A DNA stretch of 64,000 nt. Source: Burkholderia sp. Bp9142 (lineage in GTDB: Bacteria > Pseudomonadota > Gammaproteobacteria > Burkholderiales > Burkholderiaceae). The stretch is taken from contig NZ_QTPP01000018.1 in NCBI RefSeq assembly GCF_003853415.1, positions 1 to 64,000 of the forward strand, written 5' to 3'. Both the position numbers and the translations under genes were made by a program. This document shows, piece after piece, positions 1-11,380 of the stretch. How positions within the stretch are numbered: the first letter of the stretch is position 1; each line of letters starts with the position of its first letter. A model generated the notes under the pieces. That model saw only the letters and a program-made list of their open reading frames with translations. It did not search any database and was not told where the DNA came from.

Positions 1-957
<957 letters not shown>

Positions 958-1059
958 ACTCCCGCGGATGCGGGCAAGCGGCGTGGGTCGTCGGCCGCGG
1001 CGCGTGGCGCGCCGGGCGGGGCCCGCGTTCTTTGAAGGTTTGAAGGTTCGGAGGTTGAA

Positions 1060-1620
1060 ATGAGTGTCGCTGATGTCAAGAAGGGCGTAGAGCAGAAGAT
1101 GCAGCGCTCGATCGAAGCGTTCAAGAACGATCTGGCGAAGATCCGCACGGGCCGTGCGCATACCGGTCTGCTCGATCACGTGCAGGTCGACTACTACGGC
1201 TCGATGGTGCCGATCTCGCAGGTTGCGAACCTGACGCTCGTCGACGCACGCACGATCGGCGTGCAGCCGTGGGAAAAGAACATGGTCGCGAAGGTCGAGA
1301 AGGCCATCCGCGAAGCCGATCTCGGCCTGAACCCGGCAACGGCCGGCGACCTGATCCGCGTGCCGATGCCGGCGCTGACGGAAGAGCGCCGCCGCGAGCT
1401 GACCAAGGTGGTCAAGAGCGAAGGCGAAACGGCCAAGGTCGCGATCCGCAACCTGCGCCGCGACGCGAACGAAGCGCTGAAGAAGCTCGTGAAGGACAAG
1501 GAAATCTCGGAAGACGACGAGCGCCGTGCGAGCGACGAGGTGCAGAAGCTGACGGACAAGCACGTTGCCGAGGTCGACAAGCTCGTGCAGAGCAAGGAAG
1601 CCGAGATCATGACGGTCTGA
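1060..1620 (+). CDS. frr: Ribosome recycling factor
   Basis: Splits the post-termination ribosome together with EF-G so that subunits and mRNA can be reused. The 186-residue length is typical of the family (about 185). The N-terminal [20 protein letters not shown] and the internal [13 protein letters not shown] segment are characteristic; the charged C-terminal half is the three-helix bundle domain. A G-rich stretch ending GGAGG stands a few bases before the ATG. It follows pyrH after a 102-bp gap and is probably co-transcribed with pyrH and uppS. Confidence 0.97.
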   Translation: MSVADVKKGVEQKMQRSIEAFKNDLAKIRTGRAHTGLLDHVQVDYYGSMVPISQVANLTLVDARTIGVQPWEKNMVAKVEKAIREADLGLNPATAGDLIRVPMPALTEERRRELTKVVKSEGETAKVAIRNLRRDANEALKKLVKDKEISEDDERRASDEVQKLTDKHVAEVDKLVQSKEAEIMTV

Positions 1621-1669
1621 CGACCGTCCTCGCGCGCCGCCTTCTTCCCGCATTACTGTCTCAACGGCC

Positions 1670-2452
1670 ATGACCTATACCAGCTCTACCGTTCGCGTGC
1701 CTGACGTCGGCGCCGTGCCGCGTCATATCGCGATCATCATGGACGGCAACGGCCGTTGGGCGACCGAACGCCGCTTGCCGCGCGTCGCGGGGCACACCCG
1801 CGGCGTGGATGCCGTGCGGGCAGTGGTCGAAGGTTGCGCGCGCGCCGGCGTCGAATACCTGACGCTGTTCGCGTTCAGTTCGGAAAACTGGCGCCGGCCG
1901 AACGACGAAGTGTCGTTCCTGATGCGGCTGTTCATCACCGCGCTCGAGCGCGAGATCGGCAAGCTGCATGCGAACGGAATCCGCCTGCGGGTGATCGGCG
2001 ATCTCGAGCGCTTCGAGCCGCGCATCCGCGAACTGATCCGCCGCGCCGAAACCAAGACGGCGCGCAACACCCGCCTGACCCTGACGATCGCCGCGAACTA
2101 CGGCGGCCGCTGGGACATCCTGCAGGCGACGAAGAAACTCGTCGAGCAGGCCGTGCGCGAGGGCCGCGAGGTCGACGTGACCGAAGACGCGTTCGCGCCG
2201 CACCTGGCGATGGCCTACGCGCCGGAGCCCGATCTGTTCATCCGCACCGGCGGCGAGCAGCGCGTCAGCAATTTCCTGCTGTGGCAGCTCGCGTACGCCG
2301 AATTCTATTTCACCGACAAATACTGGCCGGACTTCGACGGCGCGGCGCTGGCCGACGCGATCGCATCGTATACCGAGCGCGAGCGCCGTTTCGGGCGCAC
2401 CAGCGCGCAGCTCGAGCCTCAATCGCAGAACGTCGATTCCCTTTCATGCTGA
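1670..2452 (+). CDS. uppS: Isoprenyl (undecaprenyl) diphosphate synthase
   Basis: Cis-prenyltransferase that elongates farnesyl-PP with isopentenyl-PP to undecaprenyl-PP, the lipid carrier for peptidoglycan and O-antigen. The 260-residue product has the signature [12 protein letters not shown] near residues 20-31; Asp25 is the conserved catalytic aspartate. The FSSENWRRP and [15 protein letters not shown] segments are also family hallmarks. The last codons overlap the cdsA start by 7 bp, indicating translational coupling. Confidence 0.96.
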   Translation: MTYTSSTVRVPDVGAVPRHIAIIMDGNGRWATERRLPRVAGHTRGVDAVRAVVEGCARAGVEYLTLFAFSSENWRRPNDEVSFLMRLFITALEREIGKLHANGIRLRVIGDLERFEPRIRELIRRAETKTARNTRLTLTIAANYGGRWDILQATKKLVEQAVREGREVDVTEDAFAPHLAMAYAPEPDLFIRTGGEQRVSNFLLWQLAYAEFYFTDKYWPDFDGAALADAIASYTERERRFGRTSAQLEPQSQNVDSLSC

Positions 2453-3267
2453 AGACCCGTGTGATCACGGCGGTCGCGATGCTGGCAGTGTTGCTGCCGG
2501 TGACGCTGTTCGCGCCGCTTGGCGGCTTCGGCGCGCTGATCGGCGTCGTGCTCGTGTTCGCCGCATGGGAATGGGCGCGCCTGCTGAAGCTCGGCACGGC
2601 CGGCTCCGTCGTCTATGCAATCGTCGCAGCGCTGGCGCTCGCGGCGACCGCGCCGCTCGGCATCGACGCAACTTCATCCCGCCCCCTTTTCATGGCGGCC
2701 GGCGTGTTCTGGCTGCTGGTCGGCCCGTTTTCGCTGCAGCGCAAGCCGGAACTCGCGGGCGGCGTATGGCGGCCGTTCCTGCTCGCGGCCGGGCTGGTGG
2801 TGTTCGCGGCCTGCTGGCACGCGGTCGTCGCGGCGCGTGCGCAGGGTGTTCCGTTCGTGCTGTCGCTGCTTCTGGTCGTCTGGCTGGCCGATATCGGCGC
2901 ATACTTCGCGGGCAAGGCCTTCGGAAAGCGTAAACTGGCCATTACGATCAGCCCCGGCAAGAGCTGGGAAGGCGCGATCGGCGGCTGGCTCGCGGTGATG
3001 GCGGTCGCGGGTGTCGCGATGGCCGCGCACTGGTTCGAGCCGACCCTGTTTTCCGCATTCGCGACCCGCTACGGGATGCCCGGCGCGTGGGCCGCGCTGA
3101 CGCTGCTGGTGGCCTACAGCGTGATCGGCGACCTGTTCGAGTCGCTGCTCAAGCGTCAGGCGGGCGTGAAGGATTCCAGCGGCCTGCTGCCCGGTCACGG
3201 TGGCGTGCTCGACCGCGTCGACGCGCTGCTGCCCGTGCTGCCGCTCGCAATGCTGCTGCTTGGTTAA
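2446..3267 (+). CDS. cdsA: Phosphatidate cytidylyltransferase
   Basis: Makes CDP-diacylglycerol from phosphatidic acid and CTP, the precursor of all membrane phospholipids. The product from ATG 2446 is 273 residues, strongly hydrophobic with about eight predicted membrane segments, and carries the C-terminal CdsA signature region ([22 protein letters not shown]). The frame is open further upstream inside uppS, but [19 protein letters not shown] is the conserved N-terminus and gives the 7-bp overlap with uppS. The next gene, dxr, starts 15 bp downstream. Confidence 0.95.
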   Translation: MLKTRVITAVAMLAVLLPVTLFAPLGGFGALIGVVLVFAAWEWARLLKLGTAGSVVYAIVAALALAATAPLGIDATSSRPLFMAAGVFWLLVGPFSLQRKPELAGGVWRPFLLAAGLVVFAACWHAVVAARAQGVPFVLSLLLVVWLADIGAYFAGKAFGKRKLAITISPGKSWEGAIGGWLAVMAVAGVAMAAHWFEPTLFSAFATRYGMPGAWAALTLLVAYSVIGDLFESLLKRQAGVKDSSGLLPGHGGVLDRVDALLPVLPLAMLLLG

Positions 3268-3282
3268 ACCACTATTTCTGTT

Positions 3283-4479
3283 ATGCAAAAACGTCTGACA
3301 CTGCTCGGTTCCACGGGCTCGATCGGAGACAGCACGCTCGACGTGGTCGCCCGCCATCCCGAGCGTTTCTCGGTCTACGCGTTGACCGCGCACCGCAACG
3401 GCGACAAGCTCGTCGAGCAGTGCCTGCGCTTCGCACCCGAAGTCGCGGTGGTCGGCGATGCGAACACGGCTGCACACGTCGAGGCCAAGCTGCGCGCGGC
3501 GGGCAGCAAGACCACGGTGCTGTACGGGCCGCAGGCGCTCGTCGACGTGTCGAAGAGCGACGGCTGCGACACGGTCGTCGCGGCGATCGTCGGCGCGGCC
3601 GGCCTCGCGCCGAGCCTCGCGGCCGCGCGCGCCGGCAAGCGCATCCTGCTCGCGAACAAGGAATCGCTCGTGATGTCGGGCGCGATCTTCATGGACGCCG
3701 TGCGCGACCATGGCGCGATCCTGCTGCCGGTCGACAGCGAACACAACGCGATCTTCCAGTGCATGCCGCGCGACGCGAACGAGCACGGCGGGATCTCGAA
3801 GATCATCCTGACCGCGTCGGGCGGCCCGTTCCGCACGCGCGAGCCGGCCACGCTCGTCGACGTGACGCCGGACGAGGCCTGCAAGCACCCGAACTGGGTG
3901 ATGGGCCGCAAGATTTCCGTCGATTCCGCGACGATGATGAACAAGGGCCTCGAGGTGATCGAGGCGCACTGGATCTTCGGCTTGGCCGGCGACCGGATCG
4001 ATGTGCTGATCCACCCGCAGAGCGTGATTCATTCGCTCGTGTCGTATCGCGATGGCTCGGTGCTCGCGCAGCTCGGCAACCCGGACATGCGCACGCCGAT
4101 CGCGCACGCGCTGGCGTTCCCGGAGCGCGTCGACGCGGGTGTCGACCCGCTCGACCTCGCGCAGATCGCGCAGCTGTCGTTCGAGAAACCCGATTACACG
4201 CGTTTCCCGTGCCTCGCGCTCGCGCTGAAGGCGCTTGAAGAGGGCGGCATCGCGAGTGCGGCGTTGAACGCGGCGAACGAAATCGCGGTCGAAGCGTTTC
4301 TCGAGCGCCGGATCGGCTTCATGGCGATCGCGGCGACGGTCGATGCGGTGCTCAACGCACTGCCGAACCGCAACCCGAACGGGCTCGACGACGTCCTTGC
4401 GGCGGACGCCGAGGCACGCCGCCTCGCCGCCGAGATCATTGCGAAAGCGCCTGCGCCACGCGTGGAGCGCATTGTCTGA
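3283..4479 (+). CDS. dxr: 1-deoxy-D-xylulose 5-phosphate reductoisomerase
   Basis: NADPH-dependent rearrangement and reduction of DXP to 2-C-methyl-erythritol 4-phosphate, the committed step of the MEP isoprenoid pathway. The 398-residue length matches the family. The N-terminal [16 protein letters not shown] is the NADPH-binding loop; [11 protein letters not shown] and [11 protein letters not shown] are catalytic-domain motifs with the metal-binding Asp and Glu. Its position between cdsA and rseP is the standard betaproteobacterial arrangement; it supplies IPP for the neighbouring UppS. Confidence 0.97.
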   Translation: MQKRLTLLGSTGSIGDSTLDVVARHPERFSVYALTAHRNGDKLVEQCLRFAPEVAVVGDANTAAHVEAKLRAAGSKTTVLYGPQALVDVSKSDGCDTVVAAIVGAAGLAPSLAAARAGKRILLANKESLVMSGAIFMDAVRDHGAILLPVDSEHNAIFQCMPRDANEHGGISKIILTASGGPFRTREPATLVDVTPDEACKHPNWVMGRKISVDSATMMNKGLEVIEAHWIFGLAGDRIDVLIHPQSVIHSLVSYRDGSVLAQLGNPDMRTPIAHALAFPERVDAGVDPLDLAQIAQLSFEKPDYTRFPCLALALKALEEGGIASAALNAANEIAVEAFLERRIGFMAIAATVDAVLNALPNRNPNGLDDVLAADAEARRLAAEIIAKAPAPRVERIV

Positions 4480-4490
4480 ATGAGGTGCTC

Positions 4491-5879
4491 ATGAACGTGC
4501 TGGTCGAACTGGTCGCGTTTGCGGTGGCGATCGGGGTGCTGGTCGTCGTGCATGAGTACGGACATTATCGCGTCGCGCGCTGGTGCGGCGTGAAGGTGCT
4601 GCGTTTCTCGATCGGCTTCGGCCAGCCCGTCGCACGCTGGGTCAGCCGCAGGACCGGCACCGAATGGACGCTCTCCGCGCTGCCGCTCGGCGGTTACGTG
4701 AAGATGCTCGACGAGCGCGAGCCGGGGCCGGGCGTGAAGCCCGAGGAGCTCGGCCAGGCGTTCAACCGGCAATCGGTGTTCAAGCGCATCGCGATCGTCG
4801 CCGCCGGCCCGATCGCGAACTTCCTGTTGGCAATCGTCCTGTTTTCCGCCGTATTCGCAACCGGCGTGACCGAACCGGTCGCGGTGCTCGCGCCGCCCGC
4901 CGCCGGCACGGTGGCGGCGCGCGCGGGCTTCGACGGCAGCGAGACGATCGTATCGATCCGCGACGTACGCGCAGGCGATGCCGAGGGCGGCGAGGCCGTG
5001 CCGGTGCGCTCGTGGTCGGACCTGCGCTGGAAGCTGCTGTCCGCCGCGTTCGATCATCGCGAGGTCGTGCTCGGCGCGCGCGACGGCGGCGCGTCGACGT
5101 TCGACTTCCGCGTCGACCTGCGCAACGTGCCCGAAAGCGAGCTCGACGACGATTTCATGACGCGCCTGGGCTTCGAGACCGGCGGCGGCACGCTGTCGGT
5201 GGCGTCGGTGCAACCCGGCAGCGCGGCCGAGCAGGCCGGCCTGAAGGCCGGCGACAAGCTGCTCGCGCTCGACGGCAAGCCCATCGGCGGCGCATCGCGC
5301 TTCATCGACGCGGTGAAGCACCACGCAGGCCAGGCGCTTGATCTGCGGGTCGAGCGCGGTGGCGCCACGCAGACGGTGTCGATCGTGCCGCAGGCGCAGC
5401 GCGACGACGAAACGGGGCAGCAGGTCGGCCGTATCGGTGCGGCGCTGTCGATGCATACGCCGTCGGTCGACGTGCGCTACGGGCCGATCGAGAGCCTGCA
5501 GCTCGGTGCGCACCGCACATGGGACATCGCCGTGTATTCGCTGAGGATGTTCGGGCGGATGATCACGGGCAACGCGTCGCTGAAGAACCTGTCCGGCCCG
5601 GTGACGATCGCCGACTATGCGGGCAAGAGCGCGCGGCTTGGTCCGTCGGCCTTCCTGTCGTTCCTCGCCCTTGTCAGCATTAGCCTCGGGGTGCTGAACT
5701 TGCTGCCGATTCCCGTTTTGGACGGGGGGCATCTGTTATATTATCTGGTTGAAGCCGCGACCGGGAAAGCCGTCTCGGAGCGCTGGCAGCTGATTCTGCA
5801 AAGAGCCGGGTTGATCTGCATCGTCGCATTGTCGGCGATCGCGCTGTTCAACGACCTGGCTCGGTTAATCCATTTCTGA
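4491..5879 (+). CDS. rseP: RIP metalloprotease RseP
   Basis: Site-2 intramembrane zinc protease that cleaves anti-sigma factors such as RseA to release sigma-E in the envelope stress response. From ATG 4491 the product is 462 residues. The first membrane segment carries HEYGH (residues 21-25, the HExxH zinc site), a PDZ domain lies around residues 215-290, and the C-terminal NLLPIPVLDGGHL supplies the third zinc ligand (LDG motif). A GTG two codons upstream (4485) is possible, but ATG 4491 has an AGG-type ribosome site at usual spacing and gives the conserved MNVLVELVAF. Confidence 0.95.
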   Translation: MNVLVELVAFAVAIGVLVVVHEYGHYRVARWCGVKVLRFSIGFGQPVARWVSRRTGTEWTLSALPLGGYVKMLDEREPGPGVKPEELGQAFNRQSVFKRIAIVAAGPIANFLLAIVLFSAVFATGVTEPVAVLAPPAAGTVAARAGFDGSETIVSIRDVRAGDAEGGEAVPVRSWSDLRWKLLSAAFDHREVVLGARDGGASTFDFRVDLRNVPESELDDDFMTRLGFETGGGTLSVASVQPGSAAEQAGLKAGDKLLALDGKPIGGASRFIDAVKHHAGQALDLRVERGGATQTVSIVPQAQRDDETGQQVGRIGAALSMHTPSVDVRYGPIESLQLGAHRTWDIAVYSLRMFGRMITGNASLKNLSGPVTIADYAGKSARLGPSAFLSFLALVSISLGVLNLLPIPVLDGGHLLYYLVEAATGKAVSERWQLILQRAGLICIVALSAIALFNDLARLIHF

Positions 5880-5883
5880 AGCG

Positions 5884-5913
5884 TCAGGCGGCGGCCAGTC
5901 GGCCGCCGCCTGA
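5884..5913 (+). terminator. Perfect 13-bp hairpin between rseP and bamA
   Basis: Bases 5884-5896 and 5901-5913 are perfectly complementary around a 4-base loop AGTC. The stem is almost all GC and is followed by TTTGATG rather than a run of T, so it is a poor intrinsic terminator. It begins 4 bp after the rseP stop and may partly terminate the transcript or stabilise its 3' end before bamA. Confidence 0.6.
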
Positions 5914-5943
5914 TTTGATGCAGCTAAATATTGGGGATGCACG

Positions 5944-8250
5944 TTGTTCAAACCTCATCGCTTTGTACCTAAGACAGTTGCAGCGGCCGCGCTCGCCGCG
6001 CACGGCCTCGCGGCGCATGCAGCGGCACCGTTCGTGGTGCAAGACATCAAGATCGAGGGGTTGCAGCGCGTCGAAGCGGGTTCGGTGTTCGCCTACCTGC
6101 CGATCAAGCAGGGCGATACCTTCACCGACGACAAGGCATCCGAAGCAATCCGCGCGCTGTACGCGACGGGCTTCTTCAACGACGTGCGCATCGCCACCCA
6201 GGGCAACGTCGTGATCGTGCAGGTGCAGGAGCGTCCGGCCATCGCGTCGATCGACTTCACCGGCACGAAGGAATTCGACAAGGACAACCTGACGAAGGCG
6301 CTGCGCGCGGTCGGTCTGGCCGACGGCCGCTACTACGACAAGGCGCTCGTCGACAAGGCGGAGCAGGAGCTCAAGCGCCAGTACCTGACGCGCGGCTTCT
6401 ACGCGGCCGAGGTCAAGACGACGATCACGCCGGTCGACGCGAACCGCGTGTCGATCCTGTTCGCGGTCGCCGAAGGCCCGAGCGCGAAGATCCGCCAGAT
6501 CAACTTCATCGGCAACAAGGCGTTCAGCACCAGCACGCTGCGCGACGAGATGCAGCTGTCGACGCCGAACTGGTTCTCCTGGTACACGAAGAACGACCTG
6601 TACTCGAAGGAAAAGCTGACGGGCGACCTCGAGGCCGTGCGCTCGTACTACCTGAACCGCGGCTACCTCGAGTTCAACATCGAGTCGACCCAGGTGTCGA
6701 TCTCGCCGGACAAGAAGGACATGTACCTGACGGTCACGCTGCACGAAGGCGAGCCGTACACGGTGTCGGGCATCAAGCTGTCGGGCAATCTGCTCGATCG
6801 CGAAGCCGAACTGAACAAGCTGATCAAGATCAAGCCGGGCGATCGCTTCTCGGCCGAAAAGCTGCAGCAAACGACCAAGTCGATCGTCGACAAGCTCGGC
6901 GAATACGGCTACGCATTCGCGACCGTCAACGCGCAGCCGGACATCGACCAGGCGAACCACAAGGTGAACCTGAACCTCGTCGTCGATCCGAGCCGCCGTG
7001 TGTACGTGCGCCGCATCAACGTGGTCGGCAACACGCGTACGCGCGACGAAGTCGTGCGCCGCGAAATGCGCCAGCTCGAAAGCTCGTGGTTCGATTCGAA
7101 CCGCCTCGCGCTGTCGAAGGACCGCGTGAACCGTCTCGGCTACTTCACCAACGTCGACGTGACGACGGTGCCGGTCGAGGGCACGAACGACCAGGTCGAC
7201 GTGAACGTGAAGGTCGACGAAAAGCCGACCGGCGCGATCACGCTGGGCGCGGGCTTCTCGTCGACGGACAAGGTGGTGCTGTCGGCCGGCGTGTCGCAGG
7301 ACAACGTGTTCGGCTCGGGCACGAGCCTGTCGGTGAACGTCAACACCGCGAAGAGCTACCGCACGCTGACCGTCACGCAGGTCGACCCGTACTTCACGGT
7401 CGACGGCATCAAGCGGATCACGGACGTCTACTACCGCACGTACCAGCCGCTCTACTATTCGACGAGCTCGAGCTTCCGGATCATCAGCGCGGGCGGCAAC
7501 CTGAAATTCGGCATTCCGTTCTCGGAAGTCGACACCGTCTACTTCGGCGCGGGCTTCGAGCAGAACCGTCTCGACGTCGACTCGAACACGCCGCAGAGCT
7601 ACCAGGATTACGTGAACGAGTTCGGCCGCGTGTCGAACACGGTGCCGCTGACCGTCGCGTGGTCGCGCGACGCGCGTGACAGCGCGCTGATCCCGAGCCG
7701 CGGCTACTTCACACAGGCGAACGTCGAATACGGCGTGCCGGTCGGCAAGATCCAGTACTACAAGGCCGACCTGCAGGCGCAGTACTACTATTCGTTCTCG
7801 CGCGGCTTCATCCTGGGCCTGAACCTGCAAGGCGGCTACGGTAACGGCATCGGCAACCCGTACCCGATCTTCAAGAACTACTACGCGGGCGGTATCGGCT
7901 CCGTGCGTGGCTACGAGCCGAGCTCGCTGGGCCCGCGCGACACGAAGACGAACGACCCGATCGGCGGTTCGAAGATGTTGGTCGGCAACATCGAGCTGAC
8001 GTTCCCGCTGCCGGGCACCGGTTACGACCGCACGCTGCGCGTGTTCACCTTCCTCGACGGCGGTAACGTATGGGGCAACGCGCCGGGCGGCACGAGTACC
8101 GGCGCGAACGGCCTGCGTTACGGCTACGGTGTGGGTCTCGCGTGGATCTCGCCGATCGGCCCGCTGAAGCTGAGCCTCGGCTTCCCGCTGCAGAAGCATG
8201 AAGGCGACCAGTACCAGAAATTCCAGTTCCAGATCGGGACGGCGTTCTGA
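5944..8250 (+). CDS. bamA: Outer membrane protein assembly factor BamA
   Basis: Omp85-family core of the BAM complex that folds beta-barrel proteins into the outer membrane. The 768-residue product starts at TTG 5944 (the nearby ATG 5937 is out of frame) and has a signal peptide ending around AAHAAA. Five POTRA domains cover roughly residues 25-420; the 16-strand barrel follows, with the conserved loop-6 GGIGSVRGYEP near residue 650 and a terminal phenylalanine (IGTAF) as expected for the C-terminal beta-signal. It sits between rseP and skp, the conserved outer-membrane biogenesis block. Confidence 0.96.
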   Translation: MFKPHRFVPKTVAAAALAAHGLAAHAAAPFVVQDIKIEGLQRVEAGSVFAYLPIKQGDTFTDDKASEAIRALYATGFFNDVRIATQGNVVIVQVQERPAIASIDFTGTKEFDKDNLTKALRAVGLADGRYYDKALVDKAEQELKRQYLTRGFYAAEVKTTITPVDANRVSILFAVAEGPSAKIRQINFIGNKAFSTSTLRDEMQLSTPNWFSWYTKNDLYSKEKLTGDLEAVRSYYLNRGYLEFNIESTQVSISPDKKDMYLTVTLHEGEPYTVSGIKLSGNLLDREAELNKLIKIKPGDRFSAEKLQQTTKSIVDKLGEYGYAFATVNAQPDIDQANHKVNLNLVVDPSRRVYVRRINVVGNTRTRDEVVRREMRQLESSWFDSNRLALSKDRVNRLGYFTNVDVTTVPVEGTNDQVDVNVKVDEKPTGAITLGAGFSSTDKVVLSAGVSQDNVFGSGTSLSVNVNTAKSYRTLTVTQVDPYFTVDGIKRITDVYYRTYQPLYYSTSSSFRIISAGGNLKFGIPFSEVDTVYFGAGFEQNRLDVDSNTPQSYQDYVNEFGRVSNTVPLTVAWSRDARDSALIPSRGYFTQANVEYGVPVGKIQYYKADLQAQYYYSFSRGFILGLNLQGGYGNGIGNPYPIFKNYYAGGIGSVRGYEPSSLGPRDTKTNDPIGGSKMLVGNIELTFPLPGTGYDRTLRVFTFLDGGNVWGNAPGGTSTGANGLRYGYGVGLAWISPIGPLKLSLGFPLQKHEGDQYQKFQFQIGTAF

Positions 8251-8284
8251 CCGAACGCATGACAACAGCAACGAGAGGGTAATT

Positions 8285-8812
8285 TTGCTAACCGGTAAGT
8301 TTTCGAAACGAGTGATGTGTGCGCTGACCGTTGCGCTGGCCTTGGGCGCGGCGACGGCACATGCTCAGGACGTCGCCCGCATCGCGGCGGTCAATTCGGA
8401 TCGGATCCTGCGCGAGTCGGCGCCTGCCAAGGTGGCGCAGACGAAGCTCGAAGCCGAGTTCGCGAAGCGCGACAAGGATCTGCAGGACCTCGCGGCGCGC
8501 CTGAAGTCGATGTCCGATTCGCTGGACAAGAACGGTGCGTCGCTGTCGGCGGCCGACCGCGCGCAGAAGCAGCGCGATCTCGCGCAGCTCGATACCGACT
8601 TCCAGCGCAAGCAGCGCGAGTTTCGCGAAGACCTGAACCAGCGCCGCAACGAGGAGCTCGCGGCAGTGCTGGAGCGTGCGAACAAGGTCATCAAGCAGAT
8701 CGCCGAGCAGCAGAATTACGACCTGATCGTGCAGGAAGCCGTGTACGTCAGCCCGCGCATCGACATCACCGACAAGGTGCTCAAGGCGCTCGCGTCCGGC
8801 TCGACGAACTGA
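8285..8812 (+). CDS. skp: Periplasmic chaperone Skp/OmpH
   Basis: Trimeric periplasmic holdase for unfolded outer membrane proteins delivered to BAM. The best start is TTG 8285, eight bases after GAGAGGG, giving [20 protein letters not shown], a good signal peptide with cleavage after AHAQ. The mature part is helical and Lys/Arg/Glu/Gln-rich, as expected for the coiled-coil tentacles (about residues 45-145). The product is 175 residues; the family is about 160-180. An upstream start at 8198 inside bamA would lose the signal peptide. It lies between bamA and lpxD, as in most Gram-negatives. Confidence 0.92.
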   Translation: MLTGKFSKRVMCALTVALALGAATAHAQDVARIAAVNSDRILRESAPAKVAQTKLEAEFAKRDKDLQDLAARLKSMSDSLDKNGASLSAADRAQKQRDLAQLDTDFQRKQREFREDLNQRRNEELAAVLERANKVIKQIAEQQNYDLIVQEAVYVSPRIDITDKVLKALASGSTN

Positions 8813-8828
8813 ACGGAGCAGACGACGA

Positions 8829-9923
8829 ATGGCATTGACGCTCGAGGCACTCGTAAAGCGGTTCGGCGGCGAGATCGCCGGCGACGCCCAGTGCAAGGTG
8901 AGCGGCCTCGCGCCGCTCGACCAGGCAGGCCCCCAGCAACTCGCGTTTCTCGCGAATCCGAAGTACCTGTCGCAGGTCGAGACGACCCGCGCCGGCGCGG
9001 TGCTGATCGCGCCGAAGGATCTCGAAAAGCTGGGCGCGGCCGCTAGTGGCCGGATGGCCGGCCCCCGCAACTTCATCGTGACGCCGAATCCGTACGCGTA
9101 TTTCGCGCGCGTCGCGCAGATGTTCATCGATCTCGCCACGCCGCCGCGCGCGGCCGGTGTCCATCCGAGCGCGACGATCGATCCGGCCGCGCAGGTCGCC
9201 GCGAGCGCGGTGATCGGTCCGCACGTGACGGTCGAAGCCGGCGCGGTGATCGAGGACGGCGTGCAGCTCGACGCGAACGTGTTCGTCGGGCGCGGCACGA
9301 CCATTGGCGCGGGTTCGCACCTGTATCCGAACGCATCGGTGTACCACGGCTGCAAGATCGGCCCGCGCGCGATCATCCACTCGGGCGCCGTGATCGGCTC
9401 CGACGGGTTCGGCTTCGCGCCGGATTTCGTCGGCGACGGCGATACGCGCACCGGCAGCTGGGTCAAGATTCCGCAGGTCGGCGGCGTATCGGTCGGCCCG
9501 GACGTCGAGATCGGCGCGAACACGACGATCGATCGCGGCGCGATGGCGGACACCGTCATCGAGGAATGCGTGAAGATCGACAACCAGGTCCAGATCGGCC
9601 ACAACTGCCGGATCGGCGCCTATACGGTGATCGCCGGCAGCGCGGGCATCGCGGGCAGCACGACGATCGGCCGCCACTGCATGATCGGCGGCGCGGCGGG
9701 CATCGCCGGCCACGTGACGCTCGGCGACTATGTCATCATCACCGCGAAGTCGGGCGTGTCGAAGTCGCTGCCGAAGGCCGGCATCTACACGAGTGCGTTC
9801 CCGGCCGTCGACCACGGCGAATGGAACCGGAGCGCCGCGCTCGTGCGCAACCTCGACAAGCTGCGCGACCGCATCAAGGCGCTCGAAACCGCGCTGGCCG
9901 CCCAGGGCGGCACGGACGCCTGA
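8829..9923 (+). CDS. lpxD: UDP-3-O-(3-hydroxyacyl)glucosamine N-acyltransferase LpxD
   Basis: Third step of lipid A synthesis: transfers the 3-hydroxyacyl chain from ACP to UDP-3-O-acyl-glucosamine. The 364-residue product has an N-terminal uridine-binding domain (about 1-100), a left-handed beta helix of hexapeptide repeats (about 105-315) and a short C-terminal helix. The [12 protein letters not shown] and [15 protein letters not shown] segments are typical; the histidine in the latter is the likely catalytic base. It starts 16 bp after skp. Confidence 0.96.
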
Positions 9924-9942
9924 CCGACACCATGCGAGACCA

Positions 9943-9978
9943 CGAACCGGGCACGGCCAGCGCATCCGGCCCGGTTCG
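9943..9978 (+). repeat. Perfect 10-bp inverted repeat between lpxD and fabZ
   Basis: Bases 9943-9952 (cgaaccgggc) pair perfectly with 9969-9978 across a 16-base loop, inside the 130-bp lpxD-fabZ gap. No T tract follows. This gap is unusually long for a block where most genes nearly touch, so the hairpin may be an internal processing or pausing site; function unknown. Confidence 0.5.
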
Positions 9979-10053
9979 CCAGACTGGGCCGCGCGGCGGC
10001 CCGCTTCAGCCTTTGCATCACCACCGCGCAGCCTTTGCGTGAGACGAACCATC

Positions 10054-10521
10054 ATGAGCACTGAAAAAATCAATCTCGACATCCACAAGATCCTCACGCT
10101 GCTGCCGCATCGCTACCCGATTCTGCTCGTCGATCGCGTGCTCGAACTCGAGCCCCACAAGGGAATCAAAGCGCTGAAGAACGTGTCGATCAACGAGCCG
10201 TTCTTCCAGGGGCACTTCCCGAAGCGGCCGGTGATGCCGGGCGTGCTGATCCTCGAGGCGCTCGCTCAGGCGGCCGCGCTGCTGACGTTCGCGGAAGAGC
10301 AGCCGAAGGATCCGGAAAACACGCTGTACTACTTCGTCGGGATCGACGGCGCGCGCTTCAAGCGCGTGGTCGAACCGGGCGACCAGCTGATTCTGAACGT
10401 GACGTTCGAACGCTACATCCGCGGCATCTGGAAGTTCAAGGCGGTGGCGGAAGTGGACGGCAAGGTGGCGGCGGAAGCCGAACTGATGTGCACGGTCAAG
10501 ACGGCCGACGCGGCGCCCTGA
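10054..10521 (+). CDS. fabZ: 3-hydroxyacyl-[ACP] dehydratase FabZ
   Basis: Dehydrates 3-hydroxyacyl-ACP to trans-2-enoyl-ACP in type II fatty acid synthesis; it competes with LpxA/LpxD for hydroxyacyl-ACP. The 155-residue product starts at ATG 10054 ([20 protein letters not shown]). The hotdog-fold active site is [20 protein letters not shown], with catalytic His54 and Glu68. The frame is open upstream into lpxD, but only this start gives the family's 140-155 residue length. It lies between lpxD and lpxA as usual. Confidence 0.96.
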
Positions 10522-10588
10522 GCGACGCGGCACGCATGGGTAACGTAACGCGAGCAACGCGACACATCACATCGAGAGGCAACGGCGC

Positions 10589-11377
10589 ATGACCAGGATT
10601 CATCCTACCGCGATCGTCGAACCGGGCGCGCAGATCGACGAGTCCGTCGAGATCGGGCCGTACGCGATCGTCGGGCCGCACGTCACGATCGGCGCGCGTA
10701 CGACGATCGGCTCGCACAGCGTGATCGAAGGTCACACGACGCTCGGCGAGGACAACCGCATCGGCCATTACGCGTCGGTCGGCGGTCGTCCGCAGGACAT
10801 GAAGTACAAGGACGAGCCGACCCGGCTCGTGATCGGCAACCGCAATACGATCCGCGAATTCACGACGATCCACACCGGCACCGTGCAGGATGTCGGCGTG
10901 ACGACGCTCGGCGACGACAACTGGATCATGGCCTATGTGCACATCGGTCATGACTGCCGTATCGGCAACAACGTGGTCCTGTCGAGCAACGCGCAGATGG
11001 CCGGTCACGTCGAGATCGGCGACTGGGCGATCGTCGGCGGGATGTCGGGCGTGCACCAGTTCGTGCGCATCGGCGCGCACTCGATGCTGGGCGGCGCCTC
11101 GGCGCTCGTGCAGGACGTGCCGCCGTTCGTGATCGCGGCCGGCAACAAGGCCGAGCCGCACGGCATCAACGTCGAAGGCATGCGCCGGCGCGGTTTTTCA
11201 CCCGACGCGATCTCGGCGCTGCGCAGCGCGTACCGCCTGCTGTACAAGAACGGCCTGTCGCTCGAGGAAGCGAAGGTGCAGTTGCGCGAGCTGGCGGCCG
11301 CGGGCGGTGAAGGCGACGCGGCGGTTACCGCGCTCGTCGAGTTCATCGACGCGTCCCAACGCGGCATCATCCGCTAA
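10589..11377 (+). CDS. lpxA: UDP-N-acetylglucosamine acyltransferase LpxA
   Basis: First step of lipid A synthesis: O-acylates UDP-GlcNAc at position 3 from 3-hydroxyacyl-ACP. The 262 residues match the family. The N-terminal two thirds are hexapeptide repeats of a left-handed beta helix; [13 protein letters not shown] carries the catalytic histidine (His121), and the C-terminal 70 residues are the helical domain. A GAGAGG ribosome site precedes the ATG. It is 3 bp from lpxB, so the two are certainly co-transcribed. Confidence 0.97.
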   Translation: MTRIHPTAIVEPGAQIDESVEIGPYAIVGPHVTIGARTTIGSHSVIEGHTTLGEDNRIGHYASVGGRPQDMKYKDEPTRLVIGNRNTIREFTTIHTGTVQDVGVTTLGDDNWIMAYVHIGHDCRIGNNVVLSSNAQMAGHVEIGDWAIVGGMSGVHQFVRIGAHSMLGGASALVQDVPPFVIAAGNKAEPHGINVEGMRRRGFSPDAISALRSAYRLLYKNGLSLEEAKVQLRELAAAGGEGDAAVTALVEFIDASQRGIIR

Positions 11378-11380
11378 GCG

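Noticed and set aside
5884..8271. 795-residue minus-strand ORF opposite bamA
   Set aside because: Mirror of bamA codon structure, rich in Arg/Val/Asp/His; bamA on the other strand is unmistakable.
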